Shown: positions 1-13,028 of the stretch, piece by piece | How positions within the stretch are numbered: position 1 is the first letter of the stretch | How the letters are laid out: each line of letters begins with the position of its first letter | Assembly: GCA_014338405.1 (NCBI GenBank) | Contig: JTDE01002860.1 | Location: forward strand, 1-64,000 | Origin: Paragonimus skrjabini miyazakii | Lineage: Eukaryota; Platyhelminthes; Trematoda; Plagiorchiida; Troglotrematidae | DNA length: 64,000 nt | Direction of reading: 5' to 3' | Translations under genes and position numbers: made by a program | Notes under the pieces: model-generated | What the model was told of the DNA's origin: nothing | The model's input: the letters and a program-made list of their open reading frames with translations, nothing else | The model's database searches: none

Positions 1-1000
1 TGAAACTGAGCATTGACGTCTACGGCAGCCGAGACGGTCTGAGGCTGAATACCGCGTGCAAATGAGTGGTTTTGTTCCAAGTCTTGTTTCAATGCTTAAC
101 CCCTGTATTGCTTGGTCGAATAAATAACCCTTGTGCCATCCGCGTTCTTGGATCACAACACTTGTAGCCGGCGCAACACCGAGAAATCATTGGACCATCC
201 ATTTAAGTGTGCAATGTTTCTCCGCTTCCGACGGCTCAATCCATACTGGTTGTATGAGAACTAAAACGGGAATTTTAAGCCGTCATGTATGTAACCGTTC
301 GGTAGCCTGCGCCCAGCCGGATGGCTCAACCTCAGTCTTCCATTCACCCCACATCTGGTCAGGAGACCACACGTTAACTATGCCGATCACACACCCCTGG
401 CCTATCCTAAGGGTCACGGACACATCACGCGCTCTACAGGCTAGCGTGTGATTCAACAGTCCCTGTCCACTGCACGCACAGGCTCCGCTAGGCCTATTTC
501 ACCTTCTCTCACCCGACAGACATTGACCCCTTTTTCCCTCAACACCGCGAGGATCAAGGCCACATGCATGTACACACGCGCGCATCACTGAGCCAAAGTC
601 CTCGCGCGTTATCTTACACGCATGTGACGCACACACATGAAGACGACTAAACTCGCAGAAATACAACACTTCTGACGCCAAGTCTCGGACACGAGCTACA
701 CCACAACTGTATCGCTCCACACCGCATCCACGTGATCCTATCTCTACAACACTGCCAACACGCAGCATACACCTGGATACTGCTATCCACACTGTTATCA
801 ACTTGGGCGTGAGTCCTAGCTTATCTTTTCCGAATCATTTTCCTGTTTATGCCTACTCGTATTACATACCTTAATACTCAACTGTGTACCCTTCTTTTGT
901 TATATAAGGTTAGTGTTAGGCCGTAGTTATTTATCTATAGCCCACACCACTGCCCTACGTAACACTGTTTAGTCCTCAACGTGACCGTTCATTCATTTGT
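1..1000. other. C-rich compositional island, identity unknown
   Basis: The first 800 or so bases are visibly richer in G+C, and strongly C-biased on the plus strand, compared with the AT-richer DNA that follows. No reading frame resembles a known family. The right edge (about 800-1000) becomes T-rich and includes a TATATAAG stretch near 901. This could be the tail of a Penelope-like or LTR element cut by the window edge; the C-rich tail after the Penelope-like element near 19270-19450 has a similar look. It is not assigned. Confidence 0.25.
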
Positions 1001-1239
1001 TTAATAACATCGAACCACTTTTGAACTATATCGAAAACGCATTTCACACAAATTTTTTTGTATCATCCACGGGGCTCGCATAATCAGGAATACTTCTGGC
1101 GGAATGCATGATGCGCGATTGCTGAATTTGTTGAGAAACTCTTCCCCGGTGTTTCTGATGCTCAAATTTCGCATTTGGCTCCTCTGTATATAACACACAC
1201 CCCTAATTTTGCAACTTGAACGCACATACTGATTAGAGG

Positions 1240-1366
1240 AATTTTGGTTTTTGAATCAATTGATTATAGCGATCGCATCCTCATAGACTTTCCAGTTGGC
1301 ACTTTTTGAAAAGTATTAAACCCGAGTTTCTTTCTTATTAAAGCTCGTCAGTAGTATATACCCTTG
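1240..1366 (-). mobile_element. Hammerhead-bearing SINE, degenerate copy, minus strand
   Basis: On the minus strand this matches the body of the better copy at 32106-32325. The shared landmarks are CTACTGACGAGC, a GAAAC box, and GGAAAGTCTATG followed by ATGCGA. The hammerhead core CTGACGA is intact. Stem II is weakened (GCTTT/AGAAA), the cleavage triplet reads GTT, and stem I no longer pairs cleanly. The tRNA-like head is absent. The copy abuts a second, plus-strand copy head to head. Confidence 0.7.
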
Positions 1367-1367
1367 T

Positions 1368-1472
1368 CATAGCGAAATTCGAGTGTAGTGCTCCTTGTCG
1401 AAAGGGGCCGACTGAAGAGTTTATGCAAATGCGACGGCTACGATCAACTGTGGGTGATGTTCAATTGATGTT
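1368..1472 (+). mobile_element. Hammerhead-bearing SINE, 5'-truncated copy, plus strand
   Basis: This copy begins inside the hammerhead, at AGCGAAATTCGAGTG, and continues through TAGTGCTCC, GGGGCCGACTG and ATGCGACGG to GTGGGTGATGTTCAA. These landmarks parallel the element at 32106-32325 read on its own strand. It lacks the tRNA-like head and the first half of the ribozyme, so it cannot form a hammerhead by itself. It lies in opposite orientation to the copy at 1240-1366, with the truncated 5' ends facing each other. Confidence 0.65.
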
Positions 1473-1479
1473 AACTGAA

Positions 1480-4400
1480 CATACTCGTGCATACCGATTT
1501 GGAAGTCGTTGTAAACTATTTGCTTTTACTTGCGTGCTCCATCGAAGGCGAACTGTTTTGTTTTGTTTGATCTATCAGATGGACTTGTGGGGTAACCTTG
1601 TACATTCATTTTGTAATACTGACTCAACTTTACAAGCTTGTTGGTAACTTGTGAGTAAACACTGGAGATCAAACCCGTGTGTGTAAAGCACATCACACTG
1701 TGTTTATTGTCACCGAATCTGTCGATATTATCTTTGACGAGTCGCGTATCAACTTAGTTGAGTGCTGCATTTGTTGAATTGGTTGGATGTGCTGATGTTT
1801 GTCGCGTGTGCAGTGTGTGTAAGTGACCACAGCCTCCTGACTGTAAATGAATCGTTCTAGAATTATTGCGATGTACCAATTCAACAGATGAATTCGAGTA
1901 GTTTTCCCAAACGACGCAATCCAACTACTTAAGTTGTGCGTTAACACTAACTGTTACATCGCTCCTGAATATTTAAAATAATCCACTCAGTAAACAGCAC
2001 TCGATGGTTCTCACAACGACAGTTCAGACGATCGGGACAAACGGACCACCTCCCAAATTCAAAAAAACGTCGGAAAAGGTGGTTTGAATGATTAAAAGTT
2101 AAACTGTACTACAGACAAAACTTGTATAAAAAAAGGCTCACATCTTGAACGTGTATAAATCATACAATTAAATTGTCTAGCAGATAAGCTATTTTCAGCA
2201 AAGCAACTGGAAAGTCAATCTCGCAAAGTGGAGATGAACAGTTTAAAACAGTGAACATTTGGATAAAGATAACAGAGCGTTAAATAATATCAAATAGTTT
2301 TAGTGAATATGCAATGATGGTTGCAAATAAGAGAAAGACAGACTTACATTTTTCAACTGTAATATCGGAATAAAATTAATTTTTCTTGTGCACAGTAAAG
2401 TTGCTTAAAAATCAAGACCGACTTTTCACAAACAAAACCAAATATAAATCAAAGAATCCAAGAACGTCCACAAATAAGACACTGACCTTAGCGATCGGTA
2501 AATTTGCATGCATTGATATGCTTTTGAACACTAGACCTTTCACCTAAGACAGACGTGCTTGCGGCTGTAGCTTAACAGTAAAGCTGAATGAAAAAGTCAG
2601 ATCAAAAACACGGGAAGAATGTGAAGAGGAGTTCACTAATTCGTTACTCATTCACAGAGAACACGCCGTCTAATCGTTTGATAACATTTTCAATGCAAGC
2701 CTGTCTTTCATGCCAGCCTAGCAACAACAGCTGTCTCTAATGGCACCCAGTAGCATGCATATTGTATAGTCAGTGGTCCTTCCACAACGTATTGTAACAA
2801 ATCGGGATGCACCGTCAAGGATGTGAAGATGGCATTGTGGTTGTCATAGCCATCCACTGCAATTTACGTGAAATGTGCCAGAAATTAATTATCAGACAAA
2901 AATAAACAGAACTACAAATGTTATGAACATAGGCACTTCAATAAGAGAAGCACACTACCACCTTAGATAACGACGATCTGAAGAACCACAAAAATAACAG
3001 CAACGGTTTACTCAGCGGAACAATGAAGACCTTCATATTTTATGACCACATCGTGATGCCATTCAACTGATGATGGTCTCCGCAAATGACACCCGGTGCT
3101 GTAAATGAGTAGAAGGCGTACGGAATAAGTGGCCCAACAATCCGTGGGTGTGCATTTGTACTACTTGACTAATTGGAAACACAACCACGATTATTCTAAA
3201 CACATTGACAGATAGCCGTGGTGTTGGTGTTGACATCCGGCCAGGCGTCAACCAACTGTTGAAGACAAAAATGAGGAAACAGTGAGTCTTCAGTCGCAGA
3301 ATAACTGATCGCAACTACACGAGCATCATCCAACACGGCAGGGTAACCTCCGATATCAGCCCTAAATTCATAAACTGCGAGAAGAAGTTATCATTATCAC
3401 ATATCAATGCCTAAACGCTGTGCCCAAGGGTTAGACCAACTATTCGCTAAGCGAAGCCTCATACGTTCTACGGTCTCGCATGATGGATTGTAGAATACCT
3501 GACACGCGCTTGGACAAATGAAAGATAAATCCACCTGCATGTCGTCAGCACAAACGTGACATCACAAAGACAACCACCGCACATGATTCTAGGTTGATCT
3601 GTGAAACTTTTTAACATCAATAGCACTGGATGATTCAAGCAGATCTTGCAACACTGGTGACTTGTCATCAAGAATGGAAGCACAGCAACCCTGTCCACCA
3701 GTTTGGCGAACGATCGAGATGCTTTAAACTGTAAATCACTTCCAAACAGTTTAAAGTCTTAAAACTGCACTTACAAATAAACATTCGGAGATGAATTGGT
3801 AACGACAAACCGGATGAAATCCTCGGCCAAGATTTTTCTCCATTTTTACTGTGAATTCGGAACTTACACCAGAAGTAACCCAAATACCTTAACACGTTAG
3901 CAGACACGTACGCAAACTCGCTACTGCCGTTATCAACTGAATTAATCATTACGGTAAATCACCGAAGTCATTTACACAGATAAGTTTCTAGCCTATTCCC
4001 ACTTTCCGGTAACATATTCCAAGTGCGACATCAATACCACGCTGTATGCCTGGACAGTCCATCTGATAGGTGGAAATTAGGTTGCCACCTGTTCTGAGTC
4101 GCACACCCATCTGTAACAATTTCAAGCTAGTTACTTGCACGCCACAAGCAACAGAGCGTGAACGAGGAAAGTCAAATATTTGAAGAGATAAACATTATAA
4201 TGTAGATAAACTACGGCATCTTCCAGCGGAGTCTTAGACAATTCATTCTTTTAAACATTGATATACGAAACAAGTCAGCTATTTGATCAGCGGATCAATT
4301 TGTGATAGATACGTGAAACATTTGTCCCATAAATGGTGCGCAGCAAACCACTAGTCAAATCATAATTAGTGTGGCCTGCAAAAACCCCAAGTGTTACGCT

Positions 4401-7400
4401 TCAGTGATCGGCGCGATTAACCTTTGAATAGTGGGATGGTGAAATGTCACATCTGTGACAAAAGTGAACAAGGAGTGAAACGCATCTCATACCTGTTTTA
4501 ATAGACGGTAGTTATTCGGCGACATTTAAAAATGTTAGTACCATTTCGCAGAAGAAACTGTGCTGCAGTCAGTGGTGGGGAGATGTTAGAAAAAATGGGT
4601 AAAAAGGTATATTTAGTGCAGGCAATCAGGCGGAAGAATACTTATACAGCAACCTACAGCCGTGGAGTCAACTGAGGAGGATGTAACAAGATCAAAGAGT
4701 TTAGTCACACACACACCGTTTGTCGACTGTTATATGGGGCGCCAAATCAACATGGAGGCTTACGGGAACACTTGCTTGAATTTGGTTAGTTAGTAAGTTT
4801 TTCTGAATGACAAATGTCATGGTTCGCGTCATTTGTTTGATCGATAAAAACATGAAACGTTTCTCACAGGTCCACTGAATCCGACCTTAGAATGCAGTGC
4901 GTCTGAATTTTTTACTGTTCTAGAAATCTACTCCCTAGACTTGACAACTGTCAGAATGAAAAGCTTTAATTGCATAAGGCTATCTAATCACTGACTTGGT
5001 CGCAAATTTTTCCAACTTCTACTTAGATGGAGTCCATCATGACTAAGTTAAACAACATTTTTACTTTCCCGTGATATTTGTTTTCTATACTATTTGAAGT
5101 TGGACATTTTCTGTAAGACGAGTGAAATCCCTGTCGACTTAGTAAAGTTGACCATGGAGTTAGTTTACGTTTATACCCATGAGCATTGGCTGACGCTTTT
5201 TGTAGTTATTCTTAGAGAGAATTGGAGGTCAGTCAACGTCTATGAGCTGTATCTTCAAAAGGTAGCGGAGTTCAATATTCACCTTGTCGAAATAAGCGGA
5301 TGTATGCGAGCGGCTGGAAAACGAAAATCCTCTGAGGTGACCATAAATGATGCTTCGACTAGGACGTTGTTTATGGTCACACAAAAACGATGCGTGAAAC
5401 ACCGTCACGAAAGTGCGCATCATCTTGCACTGACATAATATATAAATACCCGTTGCCAGCCACATGGGACTGGTCTCTTTTGTAAGACGTTTTCGACCGC
5501 GGGCCCCTGCACCTGGTCTACACACTAGCGGTTGGCGCGGACTACAGCACACACGTGGTTCTTGTCGGCTGGTGCCATGCAATGTACTAGCACAACTACG
5601 TGACAAACAATCTGATACTTCCCCACCAATGCAATTGAAACATCTCGTCGTCCGTAAGGTTGGTCGATTTCGCCGTAACTCATTATATCGTTGTACTACA
5701 ACGTGAATACTTTAAGACACAGTTACACCTTGCTCGGTTTTAAACGAGCAAACCAAATTTCTAGTAAAATGCTCTTTCGTTTTATCAATTAATCGACGCT
5801 TCGTCAAATGATTTCGAAAACATAGTCGACTGGCTCGTTGAAGCTATACATGTGACAACTCTGAAGTAAATAGAGCATAGCACGCTTTACAAGGGGGCGA
5901 AGCCTAGTAATCAACTGTTTAATCTTTACTAATCGTGCTCGAAAATGAGCACGTGATTTCAGTATAACCAAGTTGACCAAACAACGGATAGATCTGAGGT
6001 TCAACTGAGCGGTTGAAGAACTTCGGGTGTAAAACTTTACTTAACGAACTACAGGTATTCCAGTTTAAGATGCCTTGATATCACTTTCGCGTGTCTCGAT
6101 GTCAATTTAAAATGCACCAAAAGGGCTAGCTGAGTTTCAACGGCGAACAATATCGCACGACTAATGTGAACACAAGTGGTCTGGAAAACACAAAGATTGG
6201 TCGGCTCTTACACAGTGACAGGAAGCGGTCCCAGCAGATGAAAAGAGCAGAGTTAGCACGCCCGGACCCAGTTACATGGAACATCTGAAATTGACATCGA
6301 CAAACACGAAAGCGGTATCGAGGCATTTTAAACGGAAAAAGGTACGGACATCAAAACGCCACCACAAACACAGAGCACGAGATCGAACACCTCGTAATCC
6401 TGTCCAGTCACGCTTACAACTGTAAACCAAACGGGTGGTTGATAGCATTGCTTAAATTTCAATTGCGAGAGATACGAGAACAGCTTAATGAACTTCCCAA
6501 GTAATCATATATCAAGAGAACAAGTGTGAACTTTGATAACCCGTTAACATGTGGACGGTGGATGGATGACACAGAAATATCAGACTGTTTTGTAATCGAT
6601 TTGAATCGCTGGGCATGTGGGCTGTCAGCAACCAGATGAATCACAAGGGGAGATAAACGATCATGATGTATAAGCCAAAAATTCGTCCGTTTGCAAAAAC
6701 ACGTGATAACGTTCCGTGTCCATGAAACCAACGAACATCACTTGTTTTGTGCCACCCTGAAATAATGGTCAACAAGTTGAGCATTTTTTCCAGAAGCCTG
6801 TATAACAAGAAAAAAATTTCTCATAATGGACGATGGGGACTAAATACCGTAATTTATTGAGTTTCACACAACTAATCTGACTTGTTTCTGTGCGGCTGTC
6901 ATCTACCTTAGAACCTAGTCGAACCAGTGCTTACGATACAAAACGACAGACATAAACCCGCATCTTGCTTGACTCATTAGTCAAAATAAAAACATGAGAT
7001 CCGGACAAACGTGGCCCACCTGACATTGACAAACACATCTCACAGCTGGCGTGTGCGCCGTGCTTACTGTTCTATCAAATTCCCCTTTATTTTCCCCCAA
7101 AAATACTGCGGTTTTCTCCACTGTCCAAGATTTTCACTGTCAAATGTAACGTGTACTGATTTACACGTATAATCCTCTGCCTTCTTCATGTAACTGTAAA
7201 CACCTGAGAGAAGTCATCAACAATCATAAACGCTTCATGTGTAACACAGGAAGATGGAAAGGATAGTAGCAACAAAACATGAATTCATACAATCTTACAG
7301 GCTAAGCGCAATACGGTAAAACCTTTTGGGTTAGGAATGTCCAATCAGAAGAGCATCAAATAAAAACGTGTTCACCAGCTGATTGTAAAGTAAACTACAG

Positions 7401-9660
7401 AATTCAACAAGAAATGGTGAAAAACGGGGAATTCTTCGTCCATAAATTCTTGCACACAAACGCTAAGATGAGGAGATTCAAGCCACAATGAACGAAAAAT
7501 GGAGACCCCAAAAGCTTGGCTCTATACAAGAAGACACGAAGTCAGATCACATAGGTGCGCATACACAGAGAGATTGAAGTGGTAAACTGAGCCATCAACC
7601 GCAGAACCAGAAGGACAGCGTCTCGTACTGAACAGTGATCACAGAAAAGTGATATGCATAGAGGTAAACGCAAACCAAGCAAATTTAAGTAAACAGTAAA
7701 ATATCCCAGTGGACTGCGTAGTCTAGAAAATGAGCAAGAATGCCCAACGAATAAACTCTCTTGGGCAACAAACGCTAAGGCTACCAAAGTGATGAACACA
7801 CGTTTGACAACCGAAGCGTTCTAACGGCAGTACGACACACAAAGGAATATCCATTCTCCACCGCAGAATTTCAAGAGTTTCTTAACAAACTATTGACCTG
7901 AGGACACGCGAATCTTCCTGAATAACCAGTGGTCACGATCAACCCTGGTGCTGTGCACAGCAGGTTTGGGAGTCAAAGATTCCGATGGACCCGAAGAGGT
8001 ATTTCTTCGAGTTAGTATGTCAGGTCCTCAAATGTTTCTGTCGGCGCTATGTTGCGTAGTAAACTGACTGTAACTGTACTAGATGATATAATAAACGTGC
8101 ACATCGAAGGAAAACGTGAATCGATGAAAAACAACGGACATCCGTAATGACCGTATACCGTTTGCCACCCCCCTTATTCAAACCATTAATCAGAAGCAAG
8201 GTAAAACTACATTCAATTGCCAGCCGATTGTAATTAAAGCTGGGAGATATTCCAGCTGACGGAACAGCGACAATACTCGAAACTATCTGTGTTGATCGCA
8301 AAATGTGCAAACGCACGCTGATGAAAAATACCATAGATTGGTTGGATGTGTCGAAATGTAGATAATCAGGAAATATGGTATCTGGTTTGCCCAATCTTGA
8401 ACGAACCTTAAGTCATACCAGTTGGATTGACGTGAAAAACAGCTCTATATCAATCGGAACAACTGTTGAAAAGAAACACGGGCAAATGAAGCCGATATGC
8501 GTGGCTTGAATCTGGAAAAAAAAAGAGAATAGGAAAAGCAAAGATGAACAATAAATTAGTTGAAACAATGGGCCACAAACACACACATGCACTATTCACA
8601 TAATCAACTCTCACTTTTCTTCCAGCAGATTGAATGTAAAGCAATCATAATTAAAACTGTTATGAATTGAAACAAACCCAACATAAGCTACTCCAAACAC
8701 CAAATAGTACGACGTAGTTGATGTGCTGACACCGATGCTTAGTCCATTGACTCGCACGAATTATGGACTAAATAACCCTGGATAACGTGTATGAATGAAT
8801 ACCTGGACCTGGAATGGCCGCCTAATCATAGCAATAATGACTGTGATTATGACGGCATACAAATATGAGCGTTCGCACGCGTTTTGTGCACACTCTAACA
8901 AACGCATCTCAGGCAATATCCGTTTTTTATGGAAAATAACGGCACATTGTCGTCGGATTTGAATAGGTATTCGCAAACCAACCGATATTATGAAATGGTG
9001 AAACTCGTTCTCCACTTAAGGGTTCATTAAGATTGGTATCCAATGCGCGTCGACAAAAACGGCCCGTATGCAGCACCGATTACATTTGTGTACATGATTG
9101 ATGAGTTTCAGAATCATGTGACGACTTGGACTCAAATGTTCCAAAATTTTAAAGCTGGTTCATCCCATCTGAAGAAATATGGGTCGAGGATGAAAGGCTG
9201 TCACTAGAAATAATCTTTGATAATTTGCGCGTTTTTTTTCTAGCACCTCCATTATCAAGTCAACGTAGTTATTCTCAGGTCTGAGTTTTTACTTACAGTA
9301 CCGGCCGTTACACAGTACACGGTTTATTGGCGAGTAGCATATTAGGTCACATGTGAACTGAGTATTATTAGGCTGTCCAGACCTAGAAAGCAGTAGCTAT
9401 GACAGTCGAGAGTCAATTCTGCCGAGCCACTTTCAAATTACTAAACTGTGAACTAGGGAATCAATGAAGAGAACATTAACAGTCAAACGTATTAATGGAT
9501 GTAAAAAAGAACACCTTGTATACTACTGGCAAGGTTGGGAAAAGACAGAAAATTGTATAGGTGAATCGTTAACATTCAAACAACTGCTTGTCCAATGGTA
9601 TCAAGGTTTATGTTATTAGTCACTAATGGACCAATATTAACTGTCAGTAACCATCAAATT
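1480..9660. other. No recognisable feature
   Basis: This is eight kilobases of AT-rich sequence with only short random open frames on both strands. No transposon protein, exon pair with matching splice sites, RNA gene or tandem repeat was recognised. The longest frames (for example 5094-5438 plus and 5229-5606 minus) overlap on opposite strands and match nothing known to me. Confidence 0.5.
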
Positions 9661-9669
9661 CATCTTTGA

Positions 9670-9996
9670 ATTGTCCTATTAGAAGTACCTGAGGAGTCTA
9701 ACCACTCTAATGATTCACTTTTATGTTTTTCTCTCGCCATACTTCAAAGAAAACGTAGTTTACCAAAGCAACCATTTCTTACGGTTGTAGGCATTCTATA
9801 CAGGTCCCGTCTGTCAAAACGAATGGTCAACCTGCGGATTATTAGCAAGATGATTGGACGTTTTAAAACGCAGGTGTTTCGATTGTGTCTGAAGTGCGGT
9901 CAACCGGGTAGAGGCCAACAAGCTTGCTTGACATGTAAGAAAACCGGGGTTGGGATACTAGCCTCAATAAAAATATGTTCTGCTGTTTGGGTCTAA
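9670..9996 (+). CDS. Possible exon or relic with CxxC-x10-CxxC zinc-ribbon pattern
   Basis: This is an open frame of 108 codons without an early ATG. Near its end it encodes LCLKCGQPGRGQQACLTCKK, a pair of CxxC knuckles ten residues apart, as in zinc ribbons. A GTAAG follows within the second knuckle (ACAT|GTAAG) and could be a splice donor, in which case the second knuckle would be cut. No family is recognised and no partner exon was found. It may be chance or the relic of a repeat protein. Confidence 0.15.
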   Translation: MVLLEVPEESNHSNDSLLCFSLAILQRKRSLPKQPFLTVVGILYRSRLSKRMVNLRIISKMIGRFKTQVFRLCLKCGQPGRGQQACLTCKKTGVGILASIKICSAVWV

Positions 9997-10162
9997 AAAC
10001 AAAGCAAGCTCAAAATGAACCAGTCCAAGAGTTTATCGGCCTGCCACAATCGCGATTGAGATTGTACTTTACTTATTTGACTATTGCTCGACTTTGCTGT
10101 AGACAGTCGAGCTGTTAATTTGATTTTTTGAGCAGGAAAATGCTAAACAACGGACCACTAAG

Positions 10163-10163
<1 letters not shown>

Positions 10164-10197
<34 letters not shown>
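10164..10197. repeat. (TA)n microsatellite
   Basis: About 34 bases of perfect TA repeat. It sits at the 3' side of the minus-strand RTE fragment that follows, after a T-rich stretch. This fits the simple-sequence tails that RTE-clade LINEs commonly end with. Confidence 0.9.
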
Positions 10198-10200
<3 letters not shown>

Positions 10201-11700
10201 CACTTAAAAAACTACAAGGAGTTACAAGCGTGCCACAATACGAGAAGAAAAAAATAATGCGTAAAGTGAAGGAGAGAAAAATGTAGAACAGAAGAAAAAA
10301 CGTTACAACGATGCACACAGATACTTGTAACAGGAGCGCCACTGATTTCTACTCTTCACCAAATCAGCCAGTGCCCTCAAGCACAGATGCTCAGAGTCCT
10401 TTGGACCCCAGCCAGGCAGCCGGGAGCGCCCTACTGAAGCATGATCCACTGTGAGTACCCCCATATCCTGAACCCAAATCATGCGTTAACTTAAGGCCAT
10501 CGCTTCTAGTCCAATTCATCATTTGCAAACAAGGCGAGATGTGGCAGGCAGTGAGTTGTCATTCGTAAGACGTGGCCAATCCAACGAAGCCTGTGGGACG
10601 AGATCAAAATGCTCAAGATTCGACAGAGTTTGTTCGTTCCGAAGATAAGTTGGCGGAATTCGTCATCGCTGACACAATGCTCCTACCAAACGCTGATAAC
10701 GCCTCGGAGACAACAATGGTGGAAAACAAATTCTCTGTGAATATCCTCCGCGCGAATCGCCCAAGTTTCGTAGCCGTATACTAGAACTGTTTTAACGGTG
10801 GTATTGCACACTCGGTATTTCACAGAAAGACTGAGAACCTATAGACGCCACATATGGGGTAACTTGGTAAACGCTCCCCGAGTCTTTGCTATGCGGTTTG
10901 TGATCTCATCAGACATTCCGTGATCGCTGATACAACACCCAAGATACATGAACTTTTCGACTACCTTCAATGGCTTGCCACCAAGGGTGACAGCATGCAC
11001 ACTCTTGGCAATCTTCCAACGGTACCTTGCACTTACTAGGTGCAAAGGCTATACCAAAACTGACGAACTGAAGCCTATAATCTACCTAAGCTATATGGGC
11101 CCTTGTGAGCCCTCATAAATGAGGGTTATGTCGTCTGCATGCTCTGTGTCTCGAAGTTCAGTGTCTGGGAACAAATCCACGCCATCATATTAGCAGTTTG
11201 TCAGGACACACTCTAGAATCTCGTCCACTATAAAATTGAATAGGAAGGGCTAGGCTGGCCAAACTTTTCGCACCCTATTAGAGATGTTAAAAGTCGGCGA
11301 CACACTGCCATAACCTCTAATCTTATCCAAGACCAAACAGTAAATTACTTTCAGGATGATCACATACTTTTCAGGGACACCGTTCTTCAATAGACAGTCC
11401 TAGAGTGTATCGCTGTCAACCGAATCGAGGGTTCCTCGGACGTCCAAGAAGATAACTGTTGACATTCTATATAAATGGCGGAGTTCAAGCATCTGGCGGA
11501 GTGTGAAGAAGTGACCAATGAAGTCACATTTTAAACAACTAAATCGTCGAAGATGAGAGTGTGGAGATTTAAAAGCGAGTAAATCAATGATGGTAGAAGC
11601 ATCCAGCAAGGTATTAACAAATCCTTCCCTAATATCGATCGAGATTTGCGACTGGTTTAGAACAAAACGGGCTAATGATTCAGGTGCGAAAGCTTACCCC
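10198..11700 (-). mobile_element. RTE-clade LINE fragment, reverse transcriptase C-terminal half and 3' tail
   Basis: Read on the minus strand, with frameshifts and stops, the block carries the RTE landmarks in order. FFTLRQMLELRH and FLDVRGTLDSVD are at about 11530-11410, PFLFNFIVDEILE near 11250, and the catalytic box reads HADD instead of YADD near 11130. VVEKFMYLGCCISDHGMSDE is at 10990-10915 and YGYETWAIRAEDI near 10800. An NQWRSC-type 3' motif near 10340 leads to a T-rich tail and the TA repeat. The endonuclease half is not recognisable upstream. The copy is dead: several stops interrupt it and the active-site tyrosine is lost. Confidence 0.9.
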
Positions 11701-12777
11701 TCGTAGTGGTTGCGTTTACTTTTGTCACAGACTGAAATTGCCCAAACGTAGCAAATATCTACCATGACATCAGAAAAGATTAAGAGGTTTTTATAATCAG
11801 TCGATTTTAGTGGAAACCAACGGAACAGTGGACAATTGTTTCCACCTTGCAGAGTTTTGAGAGTAACACACGCCAGAGAATCCAGCTGGTCATTGAGACC
11901 GACTGTTTGCGTGAGCAGTCTAATTGGTCAAATAAACAAAGACGCAGTTTGACCAAAAGCCTCCAGCGTATCTGGTGCAATTCTGAAGCCGGATAAAAAC
12001 TATGATGTGAACATAGTAACTGCAATGTGAAAAAGGGCATGCCAACAGGCCCTCTGAGGTTTCAGTCAAATGAAGACCATATAAGTGAAAACGGTACAGT
12101 ATATGCATTAGGTTGCCACATTCAATTGCACGAGGTCAACTGGGAAAACCGACACTCCCTAAGTTTAGTTCGGATCATCTTATGTTAAGAAAAAGTACAT
12201 CGTAATCACGACGTGAAATGTGTTACTGCCCATAATAGTAGGTTGCAGCATGCCGTATCTGGGGCGTAGTTCAAATAACACTTGCTCTGGACTATGGCAA
12301 AACATTAGACGGTTCTCTGACATGTAGCATTCCCGATCCAGCAACCACTTTACGTGAAAATGGGTCATACATTCATTTCGAGAACCCCTCCACTTTTTCG
12401 GCCTACTGAACATTTACGATAAGGAGAGATCACCACGTCTGGGATTTCGTCGTCAGTATACGCCTACAATGATTGAGAGGACTGTTTGGAAAGTCATGGT
12501 TCACGAATATCCGAACGTCCCAACTTATCTGAGTAGATCCGCGTTATACCGATCGGTTACGTAACACGTAGCTTCAAAGCATGTTACAACACAATAACCC
12601 AGCTGTTCTAACCCAATAAATCTCCTCAGCTAGATTCATCTGTTAGGCTTACGGTAAGCAGTGAGACTACCTTCTGGTGTTGTTTTTACACCGACGCGGA
12701 TCCACTTTGAAAAACTGGAGAGCTTCAAGACTTATGTTATCGGCGGGACTCACTTACGGTAGGCATCAAGGAAATAG
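11701..12777. other. No recognisable feature
   Basis: I see no family match between the RTE fragment and the candidate LTR. The minus-strand frames at 11807-12040 and 12180-12413 are unrecognised. The interval might hold eroded 5' sequence of the neighbouring RTE copy, but no endonuclease motif could be read. Confidence 0.4.
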
Positions 12778-13024
12778 TGTAAGGGGGAAGGGCGGGACGG
12801 CGAATAGTTCATCCCTGATATGACGTTGTTTCGCAGTTATATGAAAATAAAGAACCTCTGTTTGAAGACCAGTCTTTTCCCTTTGCTCATGCGCAGCCTA
12901 GTGTGGATGGGTTGGCTGGGAAGAGACTAACTGACGGCGTATACTCCGTCGTGCTGCTATCCGTCGTTTCATTGACCGTTATTCCGTTCCGTTTACGCTC
13001 TCGTGGGCCGTAGATCCAGTTACA
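12778..13024 (+). mobile_element. Candidate solo LTR (Gypsy-like)
   Basis: This 247-base segment begins TGTAAG and ends TTACA, giving the inverted TGTAA/TTACA ends typical of LTRs. It contains TTATATGAAAATAAAG, a possible TATA/poly(A)-signal pair, near 12838-12853, and is richer in G+C than its flanks. No second LTR or gag-pol lies nearby, so it would be a solo LTR. It stops just before RTE coding sequence resumes at about 13029, which suggests insertion into or beside that element. No convincing target-site duplication is visible, so strand and exact ends are provisional. Confidence 0.45.
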
Positions 13025-13028
13025 GCAC

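Noticed and set aside
5094..5706. Overlapping plus and minus frames as a gene
   Set aside because: Three frames on two strands overlap without a family match or consistent signals.
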